Assembly: GCA_036725605.1 (NCBI GenBank)
Contig: DAIMDW010000007.1
Span: 62,001 to 126,000 of the forward strand
Source of the DNA: CALBTQ01 sp036725605
Lineage (GTDB): Bacteria; Lernaellota; Lernaellaia; Lernaellales; Lernaellaceae
DNA: 64,000 bases
Direction: 5' to 3'
Below are positions 26,477-35,000 of the stretch, one piece after another (position 1 is the first letter of the stretch; each line of letters begins with the position of its first letter). Position numbers and translations under genes: made by a program. The notes beneath the pieces were generated by a model. It ran no database searches. It was not told the origin of the DNA and saw nothing but the letters and a program-made list of their open reading frames with translations.

Positions 26477-29113
26477 ATGAACATTCTGATGCTCCATCCG
26501 CACGACATCTACTCCAATTCGGAGCCATGGACCGTCCGCGTCACGTACCTGGCCTCCGAGTTTGTCAAACGCGGCCACAACGTGCGGCTGATTTATCATT
26601 TGCTCGATCCGCGCACCAACCTCGAAGAGGCCACCGCGCGCCAGGAATATCCGTTCACGACCATCCCCGTGCATCGCTACCAGTTCGCGCTGGTCGCCAA
26701 GATGCGCAGCACCGCGCAGTTCGCCGAATGGGCCGACGTCATCCATTTCCAGAAGTGTTTCCCGCAGGTGAGCGTGCCGGCGATCTGGGCCGCGTACCGC
26801 CTGGGCAAGCCGGTGCACTACGACTGGGACGACTGGGAATACGGCATTTACAATTACAATCCGATGAACAAGGTCGTCGGCTGGTCGATCAGAACGTTCG
26901 AGAAGTTGCTGCCCCGGCTGGTCGACACCGTCAGCGTCGCCTCCGAGGCGCTGCGCGAAATGGCGTTGAACCTGGGCGTGCCCGACCATCGCATTTTCGA
27001 AGCGCACGTCGGCGGCGACCTCGAGCGGTTCCGGCCCGACATCGACGGCGGCCGCGTGCGCCAACTGCACAACATCGACGGCCCGATGGTTTTGTACCTC
27101 GGCCAGTTGCACGGCGCGCAGTACCTCGAGCTGTTTTTGCAATCGGCCAAACGGCTGATCGACGAGGGCTCGCCCGCGACCTTCGTGGTGGTCGGCGGCG
27201 GCGAGCGCTTCGGCGAGCTGTTCCAGTTGACCGAGCACCTGGGCATCAGCCACCGCGTCGTATTCACCGGCGCGATCGACCATCACGAAATTCCGCAGTA
27301 CATCAACGCCGCCGACGTGGCCGTCGCCTGTTTCGAGGACACGCCGCAAACGCGTTGCAAAAGCCCGCTGAAAATTTGCGAATACATGGCCAGCGGCGCG
27401 GCGATCGTTGCCAGCAACATGGGTGAGGTGCCGCGAATGATCGGCGACGCGGGCGTGATCGTCGCGCCGGGCAACGCCGAACAACTGGCCGCCGGCGTGG
27501 GCAAGCTGCTTGCCGACGACGACCTGCGCCGCCGTCTGGGCGCCAAAGCCCGCCTGCGCGCGGAAACAAAATACAACTGGGGCGTCACCGCCGAGAACCT
27601 GCTGGAGGCCTATGAACTGGGCCTGCATGAGCGCCGGTGGCTGTTCTGGCAGACCGATCCGAAAAAAAAAACGATCCCGCTGACCACGCCGCTGCCCCAA
27701 CCCCGCGCGCTGCCGGTCGCTGAACCCAAGACCGAAGAACCTCCCGCGCCGCCGCCCGCCGCCCCGGAACCTCCGGCGGAAAAAGACGCGCCCGCGGTGC
27801 CGACCTACGCGGCGATGCCCGGCGAGCAAAAATCCTCCGCCGGCGACAACGGCGGACCCGGCTCGCGTTTGCGCGCCCCGGCGTTTCTCACCCGCGTGCG
27901 TTCGTTCATCGAGGGCAACCTCGACATCGTCGGCGTACTCGACGGCCGCGAAAGCTTCGTCGGTCCGCACACGGTGCAGATCGACCCGACGAACGTGTGC
28001 AACAACGATTGTCTCGCCTGCTGGTGCAACAGCCCGTTGCTGCTCGACAAGGCGCTGCCGTCGCCCAAGCGCGACGCCGTGCTGCCGCTGCCGATCATCA
28101 TCCGGCTGCTCGACGACATGATCGAAATGGGCAGCAAGGAAGTGTACATCGCCGGCGGCGGCGAGCCCTTCTGCCATCCGGACATCCTGACGATCATCGC
28201 CGAGATCAAAAAACGCGGGCTGGTGTGCAACGTGAACACCAACTTCACGCTGATCGACGACGAGGTCGTGAAGTTCCTTGCCGACCAACGCGTCGACTAC
28301 ATGACCGTCTCGGTGTGGTCGGGCACGCCGGACGTGTACAGCCTGCTGCATCCGAACAAGACCGAGGAAACCTACGAGCAGATCAAGCGCAACCTGATGC
28401 GCCTCAACGAGATCAAGCACATGGTGCCGTTCATCAAGGTTTACCATGTGATCAACAATCTCAATTTTCACGAAATCAAAGAGATGGTCGATTTCGCGCT
28501 CGACACGAAAAGCGAATCGGTCGAGTTTACCGTGCTCGACACCATCCCCGGCCGCACCGACGTGCTGCTGATGAACGAAGAGCAACGCGCCTGGCTGCAT
28601 CGCGAAGCGTTGCGCATCCGCGAGTGGATCGACAACGAGCATCCGCCGCGCCTGCACCTGTTCAAATACGATCAGTTCCTGCGGCGCATCGGCGGCAGCC
28701 ACACGACCACCGGCGAGCACGACATGACGATCATCGATTCGATGCCCTGCACGGTTGGCTGGCAGTTCGCGCGCATCATGGCCGACGGCGACGTCAACGG
28801 CTGCCTCAAGGCGCACCGCATCCCGCTGGGCAACTTGCACGAAACGACGTTCAAGGAACTGTGGACCAGCGACATCCAGCGCGATTGGCGCGACAAAACC
28901 AACGTGCTGGCCAAGGAAGATCCGTGGTTTGCCAACATCGGCAACGATCCGCACGCGAAGATCGGCTGTTATAAATCCTGCGACGACCTGGGCCGCATCG
29001 AGCACCTGGTCGGCCGCTACCGCGCGATGTCCCCCACCGAACGCGCCGTGCTCAAGGGCGCGGCCTGGTGGCTTAAGTTCCGCGAAAAACAACTCGAAAT
29101 GGGCGATTCGTGA
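26477..29113 (+). CDS. Glycosyltransferase-radical SAM/SPASM fusion protein
   Basis: The 878-residue protein joins two enzymes. Residues 1 to about 380 are a GT4-type glycosyltransferase (HPHDIYSNSEPWTVRVTYLA, later CFEDTPQTRCKSPLKICEYM and the KICEYMASG segment). A Pro-rich linker spans about 395-455. Residues about 480-860 are a radical SAM domain with the cluster motif C508-x3-C512-x2-C515 (CNNDCLACW), a GGGEP SAM-binding segment and a C-terminal cysteine-containing twitch/SPASM-like part. It is paralogous to the radical SAM part of the gene at 29729. It is adjacent to the upstream stop (TAGATG). The radical reaction and its substrate are unknown. Confidence 0.82.
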   Translation: MNILMLHPHDIYSNSEPWTVRVTYLASEFVKRGHNVRLIYHLLDPRTNLEEATARQEYPFTTIPVHRYQFALVAKMRSTAQFAEWADVIHFQKCFPQVSVPAIWAAYRLGKPVHYDWDDWEYGIYNYNPMNKVVGWSIRTFEKLLPRLVDTVSVASEALREMALNLGVPDHRIFEAHVGGDLERFRPDIDGGRVRQLHNIDGPMVLYLGQLHGAQYLELFLQSAKRLIDEGSPATFVVVGGGERFGELFQLTEHLGISHRVVFTGAIDHHEIPQYINAADVAVACFEDTPQTRCKSPLKICEYMASGAAIVASNMGEVPRMIGDAGVIVAPGNAEQLAAGVGKLLADDDLRRRLGAKARLRAETKYNWGVTAENLLEAYELGLHERRWLFWQTDPKKKTIPLTTPLPQPRALPVAEPKTEEPPAPPPAAPEPPAEKDAPAVPTYAAMPGEQKSSAGDNGGPGSRLRAPAFLTRVRSFIEGNLDIVGVLDGRESFVGPHTVQIDPTNVCNNDCLACWCNSPLLLDKALPSPKRDAVLPLPIIIRLLDDMIEMGSKEVYIAGGGEPFCHPDILTIIAEIKKRGLVCNVNTNFTLIDDEVVKFLADQRVDYMTVSVWSGTPDVYSLLHPNKTEETYEQIKRNLMRLNEIKHMVPFIKVYHVINNLNFHEIKEMVDFALDTKSESVEFTVLDTIPGRTDVLLMNEEQRAWLHREALRIREWIDNEHPPRLHLFKYDQFLRRIGGSHTTTGEHDMTIIDSMPCTVGWQFARIMADGDVNGCLKAHRIPLGNLHETTFKELWTSDIQRDWRDKTNVLAKEDPWFANIGNDPHAKIGCYKSCDDLGRIEHLVGRYRAMSPTERAVLKGAAWWLKFREKQLEMGDS

Positions 29114-29736
29114 ACAAGTTCGTCTACCCCGACGATCGCGCCGGCCGCCGCTGGTCGGTGACGAATATTCCGCTCGTCGTCGAGCGTCCGCCCGATCTGT
29201 GCGCCGCCGTCGCCCGCCTGCTGACCGAGGGGCGCATCGTCGGTTGGTTTCAGGGCGGATCGGAATTCGGCCCGCGCGCGTTGGGGCAGCGCAGCATCCT
29301 GGCCGATCCGCGCGATCCGCGGATGCACCATCGCCTTAACGAGCAGGTCAAGCACCGGCAATGGTTTCGCCCTTACGCGCCGGCGGTGTTGCTCGAACAT
29401 CTGAGCGAATGGTTCGACCTGGATGTGCCCAGCCCGCACATGCTGCTGGTCGCGCCGGTGCGCCCCGAGAAGGTGGATCTCATTCCGGCCATCGTGCACG
29501 TCGACGGCACCGCGCGCGTGCAGACCGTCGCGCCGGGTGACGGGCCGTACCGCGAGATCATCGAGCGTTTCCACGAACTGACCGGCGTGCCGGTGATTCT
29601 CAACACGAGCTTCAACGATCACGGCGAACCGATCGTCGAGACGCCGCTGGACGCGTATCAATGCTTCGCCACGACCGCGCTCGACGCGTTGGCCATCGGC
29701 CCGCTGCTGGTGCGCAAGGCGGTGGCCGATGCCTAA
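29110..29736 (+). CDS. Free-standing carbamoyltransferase C-terminal (YrdC-like) domain
   Basis: This 208-residue protein corresponds to the C-terminal domain of NodU/CmcH/TobZ carbamoyltransferases. That YrdC-like domain makes carbamoyl-adenylate from carbamoyl phosphate and ATP. The motifs are intact: GWFQGGSEFGPRALGQRSIL, then KHRQWFRPYAPAV and ILNTSFNDHGEPIV. No Kae1-like N-terminal domain is attached; it is encoded by the next gene. The start is a GTG whose first bases overlap the previous stop (GTGA). The 3' end overlaps the next start by 8 nt, so production of the two halves is coupled. The halves are in reverse order compared with ordinary carbamoyltransferases. Confidence 0.88.
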   Translation: MNKFVYPDDRAGRRWSVTNIPLVVERPPDLCAAVARLLTEGRIVGWFQGGSEFGPRALGQRSILADPRDPRMHHRLNEQVKHRQWFRPYAPAVLLEHLSEWFDLDVPSPHMLLVAPVRPEKVDLIPAIVHVDGTARVQTVAPGDGPYREIIERFHELTGVPVILNTSFNDHGEPIVETPLDAYQCFATTALDALAIGPLLVRKAVADA

Positions 29737-32416
29737 ACCGTTGATCGTCATCGGGGCGGTGGTCAGCGATCACGACAGCAGCGTCGCCTTGCTGCGCGAC
29801 GGCAAGCTGGTCGCGGCGATCAACGAGGAACGGTTGTGCCGCGCGCGCCGGGGCGATCCGCGCAACAGCGTGCGCCGCGCGCTCAACTACGTGCTGGCCG
29901 CGGCGGGCGTCACGCTGCACGACGTCGACCTGCTGGCCTGCGACACCACGTACTACTATCCGCCCGCCGGCCATCCGCCGATCGCGGTGTTCCCCGATTT
30001 CCCGTACCCGGAAAAAATCATTCAGTTCGATCATCACCTCGGCCACGTCGCCAGCGCGTTTTTGCCCAGTCCCTTCGACGAGGCGGCCGTGCTGTCGGTC
30101 GACGCTTCCGGCGGCATCGCGCCGCTCACGCGCGATCGCAGCCGCTGGGGCGTGATGGCGCACGAGGTCGCCTTTCGCGATCGCGGCTTCCTCGTCGCGC
30201 ATCGTCACCCGACGGTCGAGGAACTGCTGCGCCAGGCGCCCGACGCCGAGGCGCGCAACTATCCGGCCGAAAGCCTAAGCCTCGCGCATTGCGTGCGCGG
30301 CGAGGTGCTCGTCGAGGTCGAAAACCTGATGGCCTCCGGATCGCTCGGTTATTTTTATGCGCTGTGCGGCCATTTTCTCGGCATGGAAGAAGGCAGCTTC
30401 ATGGGTCTGTCCAGCCACGGCGGCCCCAGTGAGTTCGTGGGGCTCTTCGAACAGATTCTTCGCCTGGAAGACAACGGACGTTTGGCGATCGACCCGGAGT
30501 GGCTGCTGTTTTGGGCGGGCGATCGCGTGCTGGACGATCCGGTGTCGTTCCGGCGCATGTCGCCGCGCTGGTTTGAAGCTTTCGGGCAGCCGCGCGATCC
30601 GCACGGCGAGATCACGCAACGCGACAAGGATTTCGCCTGGGCCGCGCAGAAACGGCTGGAACAGGCGATGGTGCACGTCGGCCGTCATCTCTACGAAGTC
30701 ACGCAAAGCCCGAATTTGTGCATTGCCGGCGGCGTCGGTCTCAACAGCGTCGCCAACCAGGTGGTGCTGCGCGAAACGCCGTTCGAGAACGTTTTCATTC
30801 AGCCCGCCGCCAGCGACGACGGCCTGGCGCTGGGTTACGCGTTGTTCGCCGATTACGTGCTGGCCGAGTTGCCGGCGCAAAAACGTTGGACGATGACCAG
30901 CGCCGCCACCGGCCGCGCCTACGACGAGCAAGAGATCGCCTCTTTCTTCGCTCATCTGCAGCGCGGCGAACTGGCGTTGGAATACTTCGCGGCGATTCCG
31001 TTCACCGAGGCGGTCGCGGCGATCTGGTCGGTCGACGGCGGGCCCGAACAACGCACACCGCTGCATTATGATGACGCCGCGCGCCGTTGGCGTTGCGTGT
31101 TGCCGGCGCCGGTGGGCGCGCGCGTCGAGTATCGTTTCGAGAGCGTCGGCGCGCCGATCGAAACCTATTGCTGGCGACCCGCGCCCGAGCAGCCGCGTTG
31201 CGACGTGCGGGCAACGCCGCCGCCGGAACAACCGCCGGTCGATCCGTTCAAAAAATTCCTCGACGATCACCGCGATCTGGCCGGCATCCTCGACGGCGAG
31301 CGCGCGTTCGTCGGTCCCGAGCACGTGGTCATCGATCCGACCAACCGCTGCAACAACAACTGTCTGCCCTGTTGGACGAAAAGTCCGCTGTTGGGCGAGG
31401 CCGGGCCGGAGCCCGAATGGCACCGCCAGCAGATGCCCGACGATATGCTGCTGGGTCTGATCGACGAACTGGCCGCGATGGGCGCCAAACGCGTGCGCTT
31501 CACCGGCGGCGGCGAGCCGCTGCTGCATCCGGCGATCTACGAGGCGGTCGAGGCGGTCAAGCGCCACGGCATGATCTGCGCCATGACCACCAATTTCGCG
31601 GCGATCAACGAACAGGGCGTGCGGCGGCTGGCGGCGCTGGGCGTCGACGAACTGACCGTCTCACTGTGGGCGGGCACGCCGACGACTTACAGCCGCGCGC
31701 ATCCGAACAAAACCGAGGCGACCTTCGAGCGCATCGAGGCGCACCTGCGTTTGTTCAATTCGATAAAACCGCCGACCAGCGAGGTCATTCTGGCCAACGT
31801 GCTGTTCGCGATGAACTTCATGGAAACGCGCGAGATGCTCGACTTCGCGTTGCGCGCGGGTGCCGACGGCATGTACTTTACGCTGGTCGATTCGGTGCAC
31901 CTTCGCCTCGACAGCCTGCTGATCACGCCGCCGCACCTGACGATCATGCGCGATCATCTCCAGCAGGTCGGCGAGCGCGTCGAAGGCCTGCGCGGGCAGG
32001 GGCGCGCCTTCCGCATCGACAACTGGGACGGCTTTTTGCGGCGGCTGGACTCGGTCGGCTTCGAACGCGGCGATTACGACATCGAGGCGGTCGAGGCGAT
32101 CCCTTGCTACATGGGCTGGCATTTCATCCGCGTGCTGCCCGACGGCGACATCGCGCCGTGCTGTCGCGGCGTGGACAAGCCGATGGGCAACCTGCACCGC
32201 GCGTCGTTCAAGGAAATCTGGCACAGCGACAAATACCGCGAATTTCGCCGGTTGGCGCTCAACGAGTCGAAACGGCATCCGTACTTCCGGCCGATCGCCT
32301 GCCACCGCACCTGCGACAACCTGATGCACAACGAGATGATGCACGCGCGCCTGGCGCGGCTCACCGACGCCGAACGCAAACAGCTATTGCGCTACATCGT
32401 CGGCAAAAAGATCTGA
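29729..32416 (+). CDS. Carbamoyltransferase N-terminal domain-radical SAM/SPASM fusion
   Basis: The 895-residue protein has a Kae1-like carbamoyltransferase domain at about residues 1-390, with the metal-binding HHLGHVASAF, MGLSSHGG, LCIAGGVGLNSVANQVVL and PAASDDGLALGYAL motifs intact. Residues about 420-490 look like a small beta-sandwich module. Residues about 510-880 are a radical SAM domain with C541-x3-C545-x2-C548 (CNNNCLPCW), FTGGGEP and a Cys-rich C-terminal part (PCCRG, CHRTCDN). Full-length NodU-type enzymes carry the C-terminal domain in the same chain; here it is the separate upstream protein. The radical SAM part is a clear paralogue of that at 26477. A dual radical and carbamoyl modification of one glycan is a reasonable guess. 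Confidence 0.85.
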   Translation: MPKPLIVIGAVVSDHDSSVALLRDGKLVAAINEERLCRARRGDPRNSVRRALNYVLAAAGVTLHDVDLLACDTTYYYPPAGHPPIAVFPDFPYPEKIIQFDHHLGHVASAFLPSPFDEAAVLSVDASGGIAPLTRDRSRWGVMAHEVAFRDRGFLVAHRHPTVEELLRQAPDAEARNYPAESLSLAHCVRGEVLVEVENLMASGSLGYFYALCGHFLGMEEGSFMGLSSHGGPSEFVGLFEQILRLEDNGRLAIDPEWLLFWAGDRVLDDPVSFRRMSPRWFEAFGQPRDPHGEITQRDKDFAWAAQKRLEQAMVHVGRHLYEVTQSPNLCIAGGVGLNSVANQVVLRETPFENVFIQPAASDDGLALGYALFADYVLAELPAQKRWTMTSAATGRAYDEQEIASFFAHLQRGELALEYFAAIPFTEAVAAIWSVDGGPEQRTPLHYDDAARRWRCVLPAPVGARVEYRFESVGAPIETYCWRPAPEQPRCDVRATPPPEQPPVDPFKKFLDDHRDLAGILDGERAFVGPEHVVIDPTNRCNNNCLPCWTKSPLLGEAGPEPEWHRQQMPDDMLLGLIDELAAMGAKRVRFTGGGEPLLHPAIYEAVEAVKRHGMICAMTTNFAAINEQGVRRLAALGVDELTVSLWAGTPTTYSRAHPNKTEATFERIEAHLRLFNSIKPPTSEVILANVLFAMNFMETREMLDFALRAGADGMYFTLVDSVHLRLDSLLITPPHLTIMRDHLQQVGERVEGLRGQGRAFRIDNWDGFLRRLDSVGFERGDYDIEAVEAIPCYMGWHFIRVLPDGDIAPCCRGVDKPMGNLHRASFKEIWHSDKYREFRRLALNESKRHPYFRPIACHRTCDNLMHNEMMHARLARLTDAERKQLLRYIVGKKI

Positions 32417-32419
32417 CCC

Positions 32420-33598
32420 TTATTTCTTTTTCTCTTGATAATCGCGAACGAAGCCGCAGTCGGGGTCCGGCGCACAGGCGTCGCCGGTTACGTGCTCGGC
32501 CACCACGTGGCAGCCGCCGTGACAGAGCTTAAGATAATCGCACGAGCGGCACGGTTCGGGCGCTTGCTCGTTCCAACGGCGGAAGACGCGAAAAACGTCG
32601 TCGTCGCTCCACCATTGGCCGACCGTGGAAGCATCGCGCTTATCGCCGCGCGCGAAACTGCACGGCGCGGGCACGCCGTCGGGCGTGACCGACATCAGCA
32701 TGTTGCCGCCCAGGCAGCCGGTGACGCCGAGCAGATCGAGCTTTTGCGGATCGGGGCGATGCAGATAGATCATCGGGGCGAGCGAGCAATCGGCCAGCAA
32801 ACGCACCTTGTGCTTTTTCATCAACTTCACGAGTCGCGGATAGAGGCTGTCGAGTTGTTCGTGCGTCGGCTTCATCTCGTCGTAATGTTCGCGCGCGCGG
32901 CCGGCCGGTTTGAAGCGCAGCAGCTCGATCTGTTTGACCTGGCGGCGCGCGGCGTAGGCGACCAGATCGTCGAGCCCGTCGGCGCTCTGGCGGCACACGA
33001 CCGTGTTGAGTCCGACCTGACAACCCGCTTGCCGCAGCAGTTGCACGGCGTGATCCGCTTCGGCGAAACGATCGTAGCCGCGCACGGCTTTGTACAACTC
33101 GCCCACGCCGTCGATGGACACGTGCACCGCCGAAAAAATCCGGCAGCGCTTGGCGATGGCGGGCGTCAGATCGAAACCGTTGGTCGTCAAACTCGGCAGC
33201 AGACCGCGTGCGCGCGCGTACTCGGCGAGCTCGAAAAAGCCCTCCAGACCGAGGCTTTCGCCGCCGCCCAGGGCGAGATGAAACACGCGCATGTCGGCCA
33301 GCGCGTCGACGATCTCCCGCAGCTTTGTCGGCGACAGTTCGTCTTCCGGTTTGATCGTCGGCCCGTCCGCATCGGTGTAGCAGGCGCGACAGCCCGCGCC
33401 GCAGCGGTTGGTCGGTTGCAGGTGCACCTCGGTCGGCGCGCTGAGCAAATCGGTCTCGCGCGTCCACAACTCGCTGTCGGCGTAGCCGAGCGAACGCATG
33501 TAATCGCGATCGACCCAGACCAACGCCTGCGGACGCTCGAGCTGAAGGATGCCGCCGAAGGATTCGTAACGATAGCGGTGGGGCCTGGCCGGTTTCAG
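32420..33598 (-). CDS. Radical SAM/SPASM enzyme coupled to a small membrane peptide gene
   Basis: The 392-residue protein (with the start proposed here) carries C66-x3-C70-x2-C73 (NRCGAGCRACY) and an LALGGGES SAM-binding segment. A full SPASM region at the C-terminus (CRSCDYLKLCHGGCH plus later cysteines) is present, as in peptide-modifying enzymes. No ATG, GTG or TTG upstream fits except a TTG at 33523. The frame is coding-like back to a CTG at 33598 that overlaps the stop of the small gene (CTGA) behind AGGA, which I take as the start: it adds an N-terminus PHRYRYESFGGILQLERPQ. It runs towards, and ends 3 nt from, the carbamoyltransferase fusion gene. Maturation of the adjacent peptide is a hypothesis. 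Confidence 0.7.
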   Translation of the reverse strand: MKPARPHRYRYESFGGILQLERPQALVWVDRDYMRSLGYADSELWTRETDLLSAPTEVHLQPTNRCGAGCRACYTDADGPTIKPEDELSPTKLREIVDALADMRVFHLALGGGESLGLEGFFELAEYARARGLLPSLTTNGFDLTPAIAKRCRIFSAVHVSIDGVGELYKAVRGYDRFAEADHAVQLLRQAGCQVGLNTVVCRQSADGLDDLVAYAARRQVKQIELLRFKPAGRAREHYDEMKPTHEQLDSLYPRLVKLMKKHKVRLLADCSLAPMIYLHRPDPQKLDLLGVTGCLGGNMLMSVTPDGVPAPCSFARGDKRDASTVGQWWSDDDVFRVFRRWNEQAPEPCRSCDYLKLCHGGCHVVAEHVTGDACAPDPDCGFVRDYQEKKK

Positions 33599-33771
33599 TT
33601 TTTCGGTTCCTGCTTGTTGCGTCGCAGCAGGCGCACCAGGGCGCTGATCGCCACGGTCAGCATGCTGATCGCCGCCGAAGCATAGATGATCACCTGCAGG
33701 TCGGCCCCGATCGACGAGGAGTTCGGGTTGACCCCCATGCGGATGCGCAGAATCTTGCCGCGTTTCTTCAT
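33595..33771 (-). CDS. 58-residue single-helix membrane peptide, possible radical SAM substrate
   Basis: The predicted peptide begins MKKRGKILRIRMGVNPNSSS, followed by a hydrophobic helix (about residues 24-46, VIIYASAAISMLTVAISALV) and a basic tail (RRNKQEPKN). A GAGG-type site precedes the ATG at 33771; an in-frame GTG 6 nt earlier is the alternative. Its stop overlaps the proposed start of the radical SAM/SPASM gene, and it lies 17 nt behind a TPR membrane-protein gene, so the three appear to form one operon. The polar motif GVNPNSSSIG ahead of a helix is unusual. It might be a ribosomally made, modified peptide precursor or a small membrane protein; I cannot tell. Confidence 0.6.
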   Translation of the reverse strand: MKKRGKILRIRMGVNPNSSSIGADLQVIIYASAAISMLTVAISALVRLLRRNKQEPKN

Positions 33772-33788
33772 GTTCACCTCACCCCCGA

Positions 33789-34919
33789 CTATATATTGAA
33801 AGTCGCCTTGAGGGAATCGAGTAACACATTGAGCAAGTCGGTCAGGTAGAAAATCACGTACGTCAGCGTCAGTCCGACCAAGGCGCTGAAGGCGGAAAAG
33901 CGCTTCGCGTTAATCGTGCCGGGTTGCCGCGCGTAAATGTGCGCGGTGTTGCCCAGCAGCATCAGCGTCGCGCCGACCATCAGCCACAGCAGGCTTTGCC
34001 GCATGTACAGCGAGCGTTCCCAGACGTAGATCACACCGCCGGTCATCGGCACGAGCAACGCCAGCAATTCGGGCCACACGCGCAGCAGAACGCGCGGCGG
34101 CAGATTGCGCCAGGGCGTGAACACGGCGACGCGTACGATCCACGCGCCGACGATGATCAGCGAGAGCCAAAAGATGATCCACAGCGCCATGAATTGGTAG
34201 GTGATGCCCACGTAATAGTCGCTGATTTTTTTCGCTTCCTTATACCCCTTCATCGTCGCCAAGGCTTTGAACGCATCCGACGCCTGATGAAATTGGCGCA
34301 GCTCGATGAACGCATTGCCCAAACCCACCTGCGCCAGGAAGCCGTAACGCCCGTCGGGGAAGCGCTTGACCACGTCGCGGTAATAGGGCAGCGCCTCTTC
34401 GTTGATGTCCAGGCGCGCGTATTCCTCGGCGATCCAATACCCGACGCGATCGGCCAGGCGAAAATCCGGATACTGTTGGTAAAGATCCTTCATGCGCTTG
34501 AGCGCTTCATCGCTGCCGATTTGCGCGTACTGCCGCAGCACCTGCGTGTAGAGAAAATAGGGTTTGTCGCCCGTTTCGCGCCCGCGCGCCAACCGCCGCA
34601 GCGCGCCTTTGGCCCGCAGGGCGTTGCGCGAATCGGGAAAGCGTTCGATGACCTGCTCGTACATTTCCTGTGCGAGGTTGTATTCGCCCAGATAGCGCTC
34701 GGCGACTTCGCCCGCCTGATACAGCGCGTCGTCGGCCAGTTTGTCGTCCGGATGATTCTCGGCGAGGTCGCGCAGTTTATCGAAGGCCTGCCGCGCTTTC
34801 GTTGCGTCGCCCGAACGCGCGTCGCGCATTGCCTGGCTGTACTGCGACAACAGACTTTGCGCCGCCGCGGTTATCGGCAGCAACAGGAGCAGAATCAAAA
34901 ATGCACGCCACGTTTTCAT
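33789..34919 (-). CDS. Membrane protein with signal peptide, TPR repeats and C-terminal helices
   Basis: The 376-residue product has a signal peptide ending near AAAQS. Four or so TPR-like helix pairs follow at about residues 25-235 (for example ADDALYQAGEVAERYLGEYN and YPDFRLADRVGYW). At least four transmembrane helices come after residue 245. The periplasmic TPR part would present a protein-binding surface from a membrane base. The ATG at 34919 has no strong site visible. It is the first gene of the operon with the small peptide and the radical SAM/SPASM gene and diverges from the CPBP protease gene. No function is known. Confidence 0.65.
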   Translation of the reverse strand: MKTWRAFLILLLLLPITAAAQSLLSQYSQAMRDARSGDATKARQAFDKLRDLAENHPDDKLADDALYQAGEVAERYLGEYNLAQEMYEQVIERFPDSRNALRAKGALRRLARGRETGDKPYFLYTQVLRQYAQIGSDEALKRMKDLYQQYPDFRLADRVGYWIAEEYARLDINEEALPYYRDVVKRFPDGRYGFLAQVGLGNAFIELRQFHQASDAFKALATMKGYKEAKKISDYYVGITYQFMALWIIFWLSLIIVGAWIVRVAVFTPWRNLPPRVLLRVWPELLALLVPMTGGVIYVWERSLYMRQSLLWLMVGATLMLLGNTAHIYARQPGTINAKRFSAFSALVGLTLTYVIFYLTDLLNVLLDSLKATFNI

Positions 34920-35000
34920 CGGCGTCGAGCGTAGAGCACCGGCGCCGGACGGTCAAGCAGCGCGGTTGATTTTCCGCCGCGATCTGTCGACGATAGGCGC

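Noticed and set aside
32420..33523. Start of the radical SAM/SPASM gene at the TTG 33523
   Set aside because: No ribosome-binding site there, and the frame upstream looks coding and ends at a CTG in typical overlap with the small gene; kept as the alternative.
21793..33771. Recent horizontal transfer of the glycan and radical SAM island
   Set aside because: No integrase, tRNA edge, flanking repeat or clear base-composition break could be seen; composition should be computed before claiming transfer.
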